Origin: Verrucomicrobiota bacterium
GTDB lineage: Bacteria > Verrucomicrobiota > Verrucomicrobiia > Limisphaerales > SIBE01
Direction: 5' to 3'
Assembly (NCBI GenBank): GCA_016209525.1
Contig: JACQWK010000190.1
Span: 1 to 32,541 of the forward strand
Length of the DNA: 32,541 nucleotides
Shown: positions 15,278 through 22,462 of the stretch, piece after piece
Position numbering within the stretch: position 1 is the first letter of the stretch
Layout of the letters: each line of letters begins with the position of its first letter
The notes under the pieces: model-generated
Databases searched by the model: none
What the model was told of the DNA's origin: nothing
The model's input: the letters and a program-made list of their open reading frames with translations, nothing else
Made by a program: the position numbers and the translations under genes

Positions 15278-17413
15278 ATGAATCTGACAAAGATACTCAG
15301 CTCTCGCCCGCTCCGAACGCCGGTTCTAGCCTTAATCTACTTGGGCACCTTGGCGGCAAGTTACTGGCTTGGATATCAGCTTCGATTTGATTTTGGAGTG
15401 CCGATTGAGGAGTGGCAGAAATTCGGCACGAACTGGTCAGGGATCCTTGCATTCAAACTCGCATTGCTTGCCGGTTTTGGCCAATTCTCGGGTTTGCTCA
15501 GCTACTTTAGCCTCCCTGACCTTCGCCGGCTCTCCTATGCCTGCACGCTTGGATCGATGACTCTCCTCTGTGTCAGGTATCTCGCACCGGAGTTTTACGC
15601 TGCGCCGCGCGGCGTGATCCTTTTGGATTACTTTTTTAGCTTGGCTGGTTTGACGACAGTCCGTCTCGCTTTCCGCATTTACAGGGAGCGCTACCTGGCG
15701 CCACAAAGTCGGCCATCCAGTCGCGTTCGACGGGTCGGAATCATCGGGGCCGGAGATGTCGGCGCCAGTCTTGCCCGTGAATTGCTAACGAAGAGAGGGC
15801 TCGGAATGCAGCCCATCGCCTTCTTCGACGACGACCAGGACAAATGGCGATCACGAGTCCACGATATTCCGGTCGTCGGCGCTCCCGAGGCGCTGCTGGA
15901 TCAGCAGCTTAATCTTGAACTGGAGGAGGTGATCATTGCCATGCCGTCCGCGCCGGCCAAGCGAATCGGCGAGGTGGTTAAGATCCTGCACCAGGCACGG
16001 CTGGACTTCGAGACAGTTCCTTCGCTGGACCAACTGGCGACCGGACAAGTGAAGGTCAGCCAATTGCGTTCCGTCGAGATCCAGGATTTGTTGGGCCGCC
16101 AGCCTGTGAATTTGAACGCCGAAAATATTCGCAGAATCCTCACACAACGCGTGGTCATGGTCACTGGAGCGGGCGGCAGCATTGGCAGCGAGTTGTGCCG
16201 CCAAATCGCGGTATTCAACCCGCAGCGACTTCTTCTGGTGGATCAGTCCGAAGTGCAGACCTTTCCCATCGAACAGGAATTGATCGATTCCGGATATGGA
16301 GGGATCCTTCTGCCGTTGGTTGCGGACATTCGAGATGCGGATCGGATGCGATTTGTCTTCCAGCGGTTCCGACCGGTCGTCCTCTTCCATGCCGCTGCGC
16401 ACAAGCATGTCCCCATGATGGAAAGCCAGCCGGGCGAAGCGATCCGCAACAACACCTTGGGGACTGCCCGTCTGGCGGAATTGGCCCTCGAGTACGGAGT
16501 GGATCAGTTCGTCATGGTTTCCACGGATAAAGCCATCAATCCGACCAATGTCATGGGGGCAACGAAGCGATTAGCCGAGATCTTCATTCAATCCCTCCAT
16601 GCCAGTCTGAGTGTGGGGCAGACATCTTGTCTGCCGGTTCCTGCGGCATCCTGCCGCCAGGCGGAGGTTCTGACTGACAATTCTGAGATCCGCAATCCGC
16701 AATCCAAACCTGATCAGAGCCTCTTTGCGTCGGCGGTTACGAAACGCACGGCAGATGACACGCGTCGAACGGAGGTTGCTGGTTCTCATGAACCCAAAAG
16801 CAGGGCAGGCATCTTGCCTGCCTCAGCATTATCTGCTTCCGAGGAAGAGACAGGCAGGCTGGAAGCCTGCCCTACTTTGGGACGCACGAAATTCATGGCG
16901 GTGCGATTCGGCAACGTCTTAGGCTCCTCCGGCAGCGTCATTCCTATATTCAACAAACAAATCGCCGCGGGGGGACCGGTGAAAGTGACGCATCCGGACG
17001 TCACTCGTTACTTCATGACGATTCCTGAAGCAGTGGGACTGGTGCTGCAGAGCGCAGCACAGGGAGTCGGTGGCGAAATCTTCGTTCTGGATATGGGAAA
17101 GCCCGTAAAAATCGTCGATCTCGCTCGGCAGTTGATCGAACTGAGCGGCCTCAAAGCGGAGGAGGACATCGACATCATCTTCACAGGATTGCGTCCAGGG
17201 GAGAAACTCTTCGAAGAGCTGAGTTACAAAGGCGAGAATATTACGCCGACCGATCATCCTAAGATTCTGCGCTTCGTCTCGGAACCGCAGCCATTGAAGG
17301 AAGTCCGGAAGCACCTGGACCTGCTCGCGGCGCATCTGCACGACGCCGAAGCCAACCAACTCAAACTCATGCTTAAAAACGCAGTGCCGGAGTACCAACC
17401 CTACCCGGTCTAG
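15278..17413 (+). CDS. Membrane-bound nucleotide-sugar 4,6-dehydratase (FlaA1/CapD/PglF family) with in-frame insert
   Basis: A 711-residue polysaccharide-biosynthesis dehydratase. Residues 13-131 hold about four membrane helices, then a CoA-binding-like fold (IIGAGDVGAS, 155-164) and an extended SDR domain (TGAGGSIGSE, 296-305). The active-site segment STDKAINPTNVMGATKR (415-431) has Met in place of the usual SDR Tyr, as in PglF and WbpM. It converts a UDP-HexNAc to the 4-keto-6-deoxy sugar, the first step of bacillosamine synthesis. Residues about 444-535 are foreign to the family: they lie between IQSLHAS and GRTKFMAVRFGNVLGS, which are normally adjacent, and are encoded by palindromic repeats. 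Relatives are about 620-640 residues long, so the insert explains the excess. Confidence 0.9.
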   Translation: MNLTKILSSRPLRTPVLALIYLGTLAASYWLGYQLRFDFGVPIEEWQKFGTNWSGILAFKLALLAGFGQFSGLLSYFSLPDLRRLSYACTLGSMTLLCVRYLAPEFYAAPRGVILLDYFFSLAGLTTVRLAFRIYRERYLAPQSRPSSRVRRVGIIGAGDVGASLARELLTKRGLGMQPIAFFDDDQDKWRSRVHDIPVVGAPEALLDQQLNLELEEVIIAMPSAPAKRIGEVVKILHQARLDFETVPSLDQLATGQVKVSQLRSVEIQDLLGRQPVNLNAENIRRILTQRVVMVTGAGGSIGSELCRQIAVFNPQRLLLVDQSEVQTFPIEQELIDSGYGGILLPLVADIRDADRMRFVFQRFRPVVLFHAAAHKHVPMMESQPGEAIRNNTLGTARLAELALEYGVDQFVMVSTDKAINPTNVMGATKRLAEIFIQSLHASLSVGQTSCLPVPAASCRQAEVLTDNSEIRNPQSKPDQSLFASAVTKRTADDTRRTEVAGSHEPKSRAGILPASALSASEEETGRLEACPTLGRTKFMAVRFGNVLGSSGSVIPIFNKQIAAGGPVKVTHPDVTRYFMTIPEAVGLVLQSAAQGVGGEIFVLDMGKPVKIVDLARQLIELSGLKAEEDIDIIFTGLRPGEKLFEELSYKGENITPTDHPKILRFVSEPQPLKEVRKHLDLLAAHLHDAEANQLKLMLKNAVPEYQPYPV
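16607..16882 (+). repeat. In-frame palindromic-repeat insert inside the dehydratase gene
   Basis: About 276 bases (92 codons) that interrupt the SDR domain. The stretch contains the inverted motif GGCAGACATCTTGTCTGCC near 16617, a seven-base array ATCCGCA, ATCCGCA, ATCCAAA (16688-16708), and GGCAGGCATCTTGCCTGCC near 16804 with a further GGCAGGCTGGAAGCCTGCC near 16854. These are hairpin-forming units of the kind seen between genes. No stop codon arises in the dehydratase frame. Borders are approximate. Confidence 0.75.
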
Positions 17414-17487
17414 TTTGGTGAAAGACCGAATTGCCAGCGCTCACCTTCAATTGTCAATAACTTGGCCAAATTGTGAATATGTTTTCT

Positions 17488-17514
17488 TTGACATGGAGTG
17501 ATGTCATCTGATAC
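17488..17514 (+). promoter_or_regulatory. Promoter-like site with overlapping palindrome
   Basis: TTGACA (17488-17493) and TGATAC (17509-17514) are separated by 15 bases. The palindrome TGACAT-ggagtg-ATGTCA (17489-17506) overlaps the -35 box and spacer, a good place for a repressor operator. Spacing is on the short side, so the call is tentative. It would drive the stretch that ends at the terminator at 17873-17898. Confidence 0.35.
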
Positions 17515-17872
17515 ACCGCAGTTGTTCGAAGAGGGGAGAGCTCTGAATGCCCATGGAACTCAAAAAAGCTGAAGGTGCTTGGGAAGCTGAAATCCCGTCA
17601 CAAGGAGAAAAGGAAGTCCCATGAACATCGAGCTTCCAAGGAGGAAGGCGTCGCCCCTTGTCTGCTTCGCCGGCTGATCGTCGGCGTGCGGTCGGAGCGA
17701 CGCGAAGGGGAGAAGAGGTCTGTGTTCCAGACCTAAGGAGGTGCGGGCCGCCATTTGACTTTGCTCGTAACAGGGAGGTTGGGTGGCGGCCTTTCTTCGT
17801 TGCTGACGACGGCGCGATCGCGCTGGCTTCGCATTGCACCACTCGATTTTCGAACTTCGGTCTGGGAACATC

Positions 17873-17898
17873 AAGCCGCTGAATCCAGCGGCTTTTTT
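17873..17898 (+). terminator. Intrinsic terminator
   Basis: AAGCCGCT pairs with AGCGGCTT across a six-base loop and runs into six T. It is a textbook Rho-independent terminator, but lies 460 bases after the dehydratase stop and no recognised gene ends at it, so it may end an untranslated RNA or a long 3' region. Confidence 0.7.
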
Positions 17899-18073
17899 GT
17901 TCCATGAATCTTCCAACTTCTGCGCTGCGGTTGACGGTCCGCTTACCGAACGCAATTCATCTGTGGTTTGTTCGTAACAAAGCGCGTCTCGCCTGCTCTG
18001 GAACCAGGCACTTTGCTTGGTGCGGAGTCTGGGCATGAACCCGAGGCCGGCGTGGCGTTTCAGGCCCTTGGTT

Positions 18074-18146
18074 CGGCCGGCAAGATGCGCGCCCTCTACG
18101 CAGCCAGGATGGCCGCCGCGACGACACCAACTATTCGGAGATGCAC
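18074..18146 (+). repeat. Dispersed repeat, copy 1
   Basis: This stretch shares most of its bases with 24629-24704: both hold GGCAAGATGCGCGCCCT, then AGGATGGCCGCCGC, CGACACC and ATTCGGAGATGCAC. A diverged relative lies at about 22195-22275. In two of the three cases the copy comes shortly before a promoter-like site. Confidence 0.65.
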
Positions 18147-18174
18147 ATGTCGAACGAATGTGAATAACTTTTCT

Positions 18175-18204
18175 TTGCTTTTTGGATGACAAAAACGGTA
18201 TAAG
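18175..18204 (+). promoter_or_regulatory. Promoter-like site
   Basis: TTGCTT (18175-18180) and TATAAG (18199-18204) are 18 bases apart. A strong terminator follows about 160 bases later, so the pair could bound a small transcript of about 190-200 nt. Confidence 0.4.
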
Positions 18205-18218
18205 TGGACTATCCAAAA

Positions 18219-18335
18219 ATGAGGAAGTTTGGACACAAAGACAGGGAAGAACAGCCAGAGCCTTTAGACACTTTTTTTGCTACTCAGGGAACTGTTTCAG
18301 CGAAATCAGAAGACGCATCAGAAGGATCTTGTTAA
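18219..18335 (+). CDS. Possible 38-residue small protein
   Basis: A short frame from ATG to TAA encodes MRKFGHKDREEQPEPLDTF and then an acidic, serine-rich tail ending SEGSC. No family is recognised and no membrane segment or signal peptide is present. There is no Shine-Dalgarno site, and the ATG lies only about 15 bases past the putative -10 box, so translation would be leaderless or nearly so. It sits exactly between a promoter-like site and a strong terminator, which is the only support. It could equally be part of an untranslated RNA. Confidence 0.22.
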   Translation: MRKFGHKDREEQPEPLDTFFATQGTVSAKSEDASEGSC

Positions 18336-18362
18336 GCGAACACGCTGAGGAGGTGCGTGGGG

Positions 18363-18405
18363 CCGCCGCCGGAGAATGGACTGCCATCCGGCGGCGGTTT
18401 TTTTT
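18363..18405 (+). terminator. Strong intrinsic terminator
   Basis: CCGCCGCCGGA (18363-18373) pairs perfectly with TCCGGCGGCGG (18387-18397) and is followed by eight T. The T run is on the + strand, so it ends a + strand transcript. It reaches into the stop codon of the minus-strand DUF1579 remnant, so the two transcription units converge here. Confidence 0.8.
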
Positions 18406-18812
18406 AGCGTTTCTTCGCGGTCATTTCCATCAGCTTGATCTCCTGTTCCTTCCCGCCGACGTCAACCAGCATGAAGATCGCGAATGTCTTTGTCTTGGCG
18501 TTGACGAATTGAGTGACTTGCTTTTGCTTGATTTCCTGCCCTGTGCTCTCGTCGAAGACAACGCTGAACACGGTCAGAGTATTCCGTGGGCGGCCCGGTC
18601 GGCCCCTGAAAGTACATCTTCACGTCGGCATCCCACGTTCCGGAATCCTCCGCCAGAATCTTATGAGCCTCTGTCGGTTTCGGATTCGGAAACTCTTGCG
18701 CTGACACCCAAGCGCCGAGTCCGATCAAGGCGATGATTGTGCTTCGTATTTTCAGTGTCAGGACGGCATTGGTGGATGTGGTCTGGGACTGGGTTTGAGG
18801 AGCGGAGTTCAT
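18404..18812 (-). pseudogene. DUF1579-type secreted protein, deleted and frameshifted
   Basis: The N-terminal part reads MNSAPQ..., then a signal peptide ending WVSAQ, then EFPNPKPTEAHKILAEDSG, WDADVKMYFQGPTGPPTEY, matching the start of DUF1579 proteins. Near 18572 the frame shifts by one, and the other frame continues FSVVFDESTGQEIKQKQV, TKTFAIFMLVDVGGKEQE, IKLMEMTAKKR and TAA, which matches the end of the family. The central 60-70 residues normally found between these parts are missing. So a deletion that is not a multiple of three removed the middle. The function of DUF1579 is unknown. It lies 85 bases after the transglutaminase-like gene, on the same strand. Confidence 0.7.
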
Positions 18813-18897
18813 AGTGGTTGTGGGAACCGGTGGTTTGGGGGTGATAGTCAACGAACGCAGATTTCCGGTACGGTCTTGCTGGTTTAGTAGCCGTTTT

Positions 18898-21291
18898 TCA
18901 AGGGGATCGCGCTGACTCATTGGCACTCGGAGGTTGAACATCGATGACGAACTTCTGCGTGGCAGTGCCGATCTGTTCCGTAGCCACGGAAAGCACTTTT
19001 TCGTTGCCCCATCTCAGCGTCGGTTCGTCCAGAGTCCGTACCTCCTTGAGGATCCGGGCGGTCACTACGACCTCCGTCTTGCCCGGTGTGCGCGGCGTAC
19101 CCGAAAGCAGTCCGGTATTCTCGTCGATCGTGAGCCACCTCGGTCCGCGCTCGATGGCGAACTTCGGTTGTTCGATATCGAAGTAGCCGCTGACCTGCTG
19201 ATTGTTCTGCATGCGGGAGCTGAGGTCTCCGACGGAGCGATTGACCAGCACCGCATAGCGGTACTCCACACCAACATTGGCTGCCACAGGCGGCTTGCTG
19301 TAGATCATGGGCCGAGGACCGGTGGCGTAGTCGGACGGCCCGCTGCGTTTGCCTCGCTCGTCCAGCGCCACGACGCGGTAGTACGTCTTGTTGGCAGCGG
19401 GTAAACCCACTTCTCTGCCCATCACCGCCAACTCTGTGCCCGACGTCTCGGCGATGAAATTTGCCGGGAACCAAGGATTCCAAGCCGCCATCTCTTGCTT
19501 CGTGATTCCTACGGTGCCTTGGTGCGGCCGGTCGGCGATGGTGAAGCCTTTTTCGTCGCTGCCGTAAACGCGATAGTTCACCGGCCTGCGACCCGTCGGA
19601 TTGGCTGTCCATCGCAAAATGCCCGATGCTTGGGTTGGATCGTAATCGAGGGACACACGCAAGGGATTGGCCGGACCGCGCGCAATAAAGTTCCACGTCT
19701 TGCTCCAAGGACCCCAGACCCCGTTGTCATCCATGGCTCGTATTCGCCAAAAATAACGCTGGTCGGGAGTCAGCAGGCCGGGCTCAGCCAGAGTGTATTG
19801 AGCCTTAACTCTGGCCTTGTCCATCTCAGCATCCTTGCCTCTTTCCTTGGCACGATCGGCCGTCCTCGAAATGAGTTTATAGAATGTCATCGACAACGGC
19901 CATCGCATGTCGGCGCGGCCGGACAACTCGAAGTGGTAATCGGCAATAGCATCGCCGTCGGGATCATCCGCCGCAGTCCACTTGAAGACGACATCCGTAC
20001 CGTCGGCCTCTCCGCGATCGCACGGATAGATCGCGGTTTGGGGCGCTAATGGCGGTTGAGATGCCGACCGCTCGACCCAGTCGTGGATGATGCGCACCTT
20101 GCGGCCGCCGCCGGTTTGATCGGAGTAGGTGAACGTGTTCTCGCCGACGGTCATTTCCGGAAGCGCCATCGGGGCCATTTGCAGATCGTTGATGATGGCC
20201 AGGCGGCGGAGCCGCGCGGGGCCTTCGAGTTCGCATTTGATCTGGTACTCGTAGCGGGCCGGTCCAACCGCGGAGAAGAATTTGTCGAAGTTGCCTGTCA
20301 CGACTTGCCATGCTTTGCCGTCCGCGGAGACGAAAAATTTGGCACCCTCACCCTCCGCCTCGATGCGTCCTCCGACAAAGACGTACGGAGCGCGCACCGT
20401 CCAGATGATTGTGGCTTTCTTGCCTTCCTCCGCGGCCAGACCATCTAAGGGTGGGTTCTCAGAAGATGCTCGCCCGCTGGGGCTCTGAACTGATGCAGCC
20501 GAAGTGAGGAGGCTGCTACGAGGATCGTGGAGAACGGCAATGTTCTCGACGGTTGCGGCCTCCTTTCGCCAGGTCGCCTTCGAGAAATCCGGACGATATT
20601 CCCAAAGACCGTTGCAGATGGCCGATTCGTAAGTGGGCATCGTGTGCAAGGCGCCGTGATACTTGAGCGGATCGAGTTGGCCCCAACGCCAAACGAGCGC
20701 CTCTCCCGGTCGCAAGACCATGTTCATCGTCGTGTCGGCCTTGCCGCTCCTCTCGCCTGTGACTTTGCCTTCGTAGAAATACATCGAGCACATTCCCTGT
20801 CCGTCCCACCAAGTGTCCGGGAAGAGGATTCCTTTCGAGTGCGTGCGTTTGATGAGGTCGTGATCGCGCACGATGTCCTGTTCGCTGGCGACCGTCTCAT
20901 TGTCGCGCAACAGATACACGGAGTGCATGTCGCCATCATAGAAATGCCACGAGCCGTCGTAGAAGACCTGCGAAATGCAATGCCCAAGCGCGCGGGCCGG
21001 CGCGACTTTCAGGCCGGCGGCACGCCAGAGCGTGGCCAGAGCAATGGAATCGTTGCCGCAGGTGTTGTAGCCATAAACGTTGAAGACTTTGACGGGGTCG
21101 CCCAGCTCGTGGTTGTCCCCGGGCGAATGGTGGCGATGCTGAATTTCCTGGAACCAAAGGGCAAAAGCCTTCTCCGCGTCCGTCATGCCCGGCGTGATGG
21201 CGGAGGAGACGATTTCAGCAACGTTTCTGAATGTGTTTCGTCCATTGGAAAGCCACGGGTTGATAACGTCGGTGTCGCCGACGTTTTCCAT
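18898..21291 (-). CDS. Transglutaminase-like protein with Fn3 and Ig domains (frame cut by TAG upstream)
   Basis: A 797-residue open frame from the ATG at 21291. An N-terminal transglutaminase/cysteine-protease fold has the likely triad Cys78 (YNTCGND), His104 (LGHCISQ) and Asp119 (HFYDGD). Residues about 420-540 and 545-665 look like fibronectin III domains (YFWRIRAMDDNGVWGPW; YYRVVALDERGKRSGPSD), and 670-785 is a putative Ig domain of the He_PIG type (RGPRWLTIDENTGLLSGTP). There is no signal peptide in this frame, yet the domain set is that of a secreted protein. The same frame continues upstream past one TAG to a likely export leader, so the natural product was probably longer. Translation from the internal Met cannot be excluded. 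Confidence 0.75.
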   Translation of the reverse strand: MENVGDTDVINPWLSNGRNTFRNVAEIVSSAITPGMTDAEKAFALWFQEIQHRHHSPGDNHELGDPVKVFNVYGYNTCGNDSIALATLWRAAGLKVAPARALGHCISQVFYDGSWHFYDGDMHSVYLLRDNETVASEQDIVRDHDLIKRTHSKGILFPDTWWDGQGMCSMYFYEGKVTGERSGKADTTMNMVLRPGEALVWRWGQLDPLKYHGALHTMPTYESAICNGLWEYRPDFSKATWRKEAATVENIAVLHDPRSSLLTSAASVQSPSGRASSENPPLDGLAAEEGKKATIIWTVRAPYVFVGGRIEAEGEGAKFFVSADGKAWQVVTGNFDKFFSAVGPARYEYQIKCELEGPARLRRLAIINDLQMAPMALPEMTVGENTFTYSDQTGGGRKVRIIHDWVERSASQPPLAPQTAIYPCDRGEADGTDVVFKWTAADDPDGDAIADYHFELSGRADMRWPLSMTFYKLISRTADRAKERGKDAEMDKARVKAQYTLAEPGLLTPDQRYFWRIRAMDDNGVWGPWSKTWNFIARGPANPLRVSLDYDPTQASGILRWTANPTGRRPVNYRVYGSDEKGFTIADRPHQGTVGITKQEMAAWNPWFPANFIAETSGTELAVMGREVGLPAANKTYYRVVALDERGKRSGPSDYATGPRPMIYSKPPVAANVGVEYRYAVLVNRSVGDLSSRMQNNQQVSGYFDIEQPKFAIERGPRWLTIDENTGLLSGTPRTPGKTEVVVTARILKEVRTLDEPTLRWGNEKVLSVATEQIGTATQKFVIDVQPPSANESARSP

Positions 21292-21528
21292 CCGGACGGA
21301 TCGGTTGGATTCCTAGGTCTGAACGTAGGCGCCTTCGCGGTTAATTCCGCAGCCCATGGGCGAGCGGCAATTCCTGCCATCCATCGTGCCCCCTTGCACA
21401 ATGGTGTAACGGTGAGGTCCGGCCGTGATCCCCTCGACGTGCGATTTCGACACGTCCGAAGGGTGGGTGTTGGTTGACCACGGCTTCAGCGCGGGCGCGG
21501 CGGTGAGTTGCGTCGATCCGAAAGCCAT
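21292..21528 (-). pseudogene. 5' part of the transglutaminase-like gene, separated by an in-frame TAG
   Basis: In the same frame as the gene below it, an open stretch begins MAFGSTQLTAAPALKPW, with a short export-like leader, and runs to YVQT and a TAG at 21313-21315, then ESNRSVR before the downstream Met. No frameshift is needed to join the parts. One base change, for example TGG to TAG, would explain the break. The leader is short and lacks a basic N-terminus, so the true start may be further upstream, where a palindromic repeat (21601-21627) now sits. Confidence 0.55.
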
Positions 21529-21600
21529 GAGAAACGCAACTTCCAAAGGCGTGAAGGAACGAATTACGACTAAGACCGAAGTGAGGCGAACACAGTGTTT

Positions 21601-21627
21601 GGTAGGGACAGCACGCCGCGCTGTCCC
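21601..21627 (+). repeat. GGTAGGGAC-type hairpin, single arm
   Basis: GGTAGGGACAGC is followed by a short loop and GCTGTCCC, forming a perfect eight-base stem. The left end GGTAGGGAC is the same as that of the composite element at 22312-22441. It lies just upstream of the transglutaminase-like gene's 5' part. Confidence 0.65.
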
Positions 21628-21876
21628 CGACCGCCTCCAGCGGGCGGAACGAAGGGAGCAGAACTCCAGAATCCCGATCATGTGCTTCCGCGACTGCACG
21701 GCGCTGTAACTGCGCAGTCCGCCTGCGCTACCGATTTCGATCTTCAGGATCAAGTCTTGCATAACTTCCTGCTTGATTCAGCCAGCATTTCCGCCGCTCA
21801 TCAAGTGTCCACTCAACCTCAGAACGCCTGTTCCCATGCGAAGTATGCTTGGATTCGAGGAAACAGCGTGAGCCCG

Positions 21877-21956
21877 ATTGGAGTGTTGGAGTAATGGAGT
21901 TCTGGAGTATTGGAGGTTCCTACTTCAGGACTCCAACAATCCATCACTCCGGGCCA
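21877..21956 (+). repeat. Octamer array with inverted partner
   Basis: Five eight-base units of the form NNTGGAGT follow one another at 21877-21916 (ATTGGAGT, GTTGGAGT, AATGGAGT, TCTGGAGT, ATTGGAGG). About 20 bases later the complementary arm with ACTCCAAC, AATCCATC and ACTCC follows, so the two arms could pair. Confidence 0.65.
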
Positions 21957-22311
21957 ATCATTATCGACCGGAGCAAGAAGTGTTTCAACATGTCGTTCCG
22001 CCAAATGCGCAGTCCGGCTTGCCCGTCGTCGTGCGTCGGACAAACGAAAGCAGTTTGCAGTTTCGGTGCAGTTGATGCAATCCTCGCTAAGAACCCGGAG
22101 TGCCATCTCTTCAGCCAGATGAGGAAAACGTCGTGCGTCTCGCCTGGCGGACGCAGCGTGGAACTGGGAACGACCGTGAGATTTGCGGCCCGCTCCGGGC
22201 GGCGGGACGCGCGCCCTCTACGGCAGGCGAGATGCCCGCCGCTACCTCTCGTCGCCAACACCTGCGGGATGCACCGGTAACAAGTGGACGCACCTCGACA
22301 CTGTCAACAAA

Positions 22312-22441
22312 GGTAGGGACGCCGGGCTTCCGGCGTCCGCGCCCGCGTTCAGCGGGCGAAACTTCAGTGCCGAGGCTAGCGTGCGGTTTCAGGTTGCGCC
22401 GCTGAACGCGGCGCGGACAGCGCAGGCGCGCTGTCCCTACC
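22312..22441 (+). repeat. 130-base composite palindromic element with terminal inverted repeats
   Basis: The ends are GGTAGGGAC (22312-22320) and its exact complement GTCCCTACC (22433-22441). Between them lie at least two hairpins: GGACGCCGG-type next to the left end and GGACAGCGC/GCGCTGTCC next to the right end, with GCGTTCAGCGGG and GCTGAACGC in the middle. No open reading frame of note. It resembles a REP/MITE-type unit that could be moved in trans. Confidence 0.7.
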
Positions 22442-22462
22442 CAGCATGGCGGCAGTGTCAAG

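Larger units (their letters stand above)
17414..18403. other. About 1 kb without a convincing protein gene
   Basis: Several short frames are open here on both strands, but none resembles a known protein and they overlap one another. What can be seen are two promoter-like sites, two intrinsic terminators, a GGCCGCC/GGCGGCC inverted repeat (17746-17791), a dispersed repeat (18074-18146), a weak 38-codon frame, and two very small frames at about 17548-17680 that touch through ATGA. Two untranslated RNAs or very small proteins are possible. Confidence 0.5.

Noticed and set aside
17560-18216. 218-codon minus-strand frame in the gap after the dehydratase
   Set aside because: It runs through a terminator, a promoter-like site and a dispersed repeat, and its translation is low-complexity with no recognisable domain.
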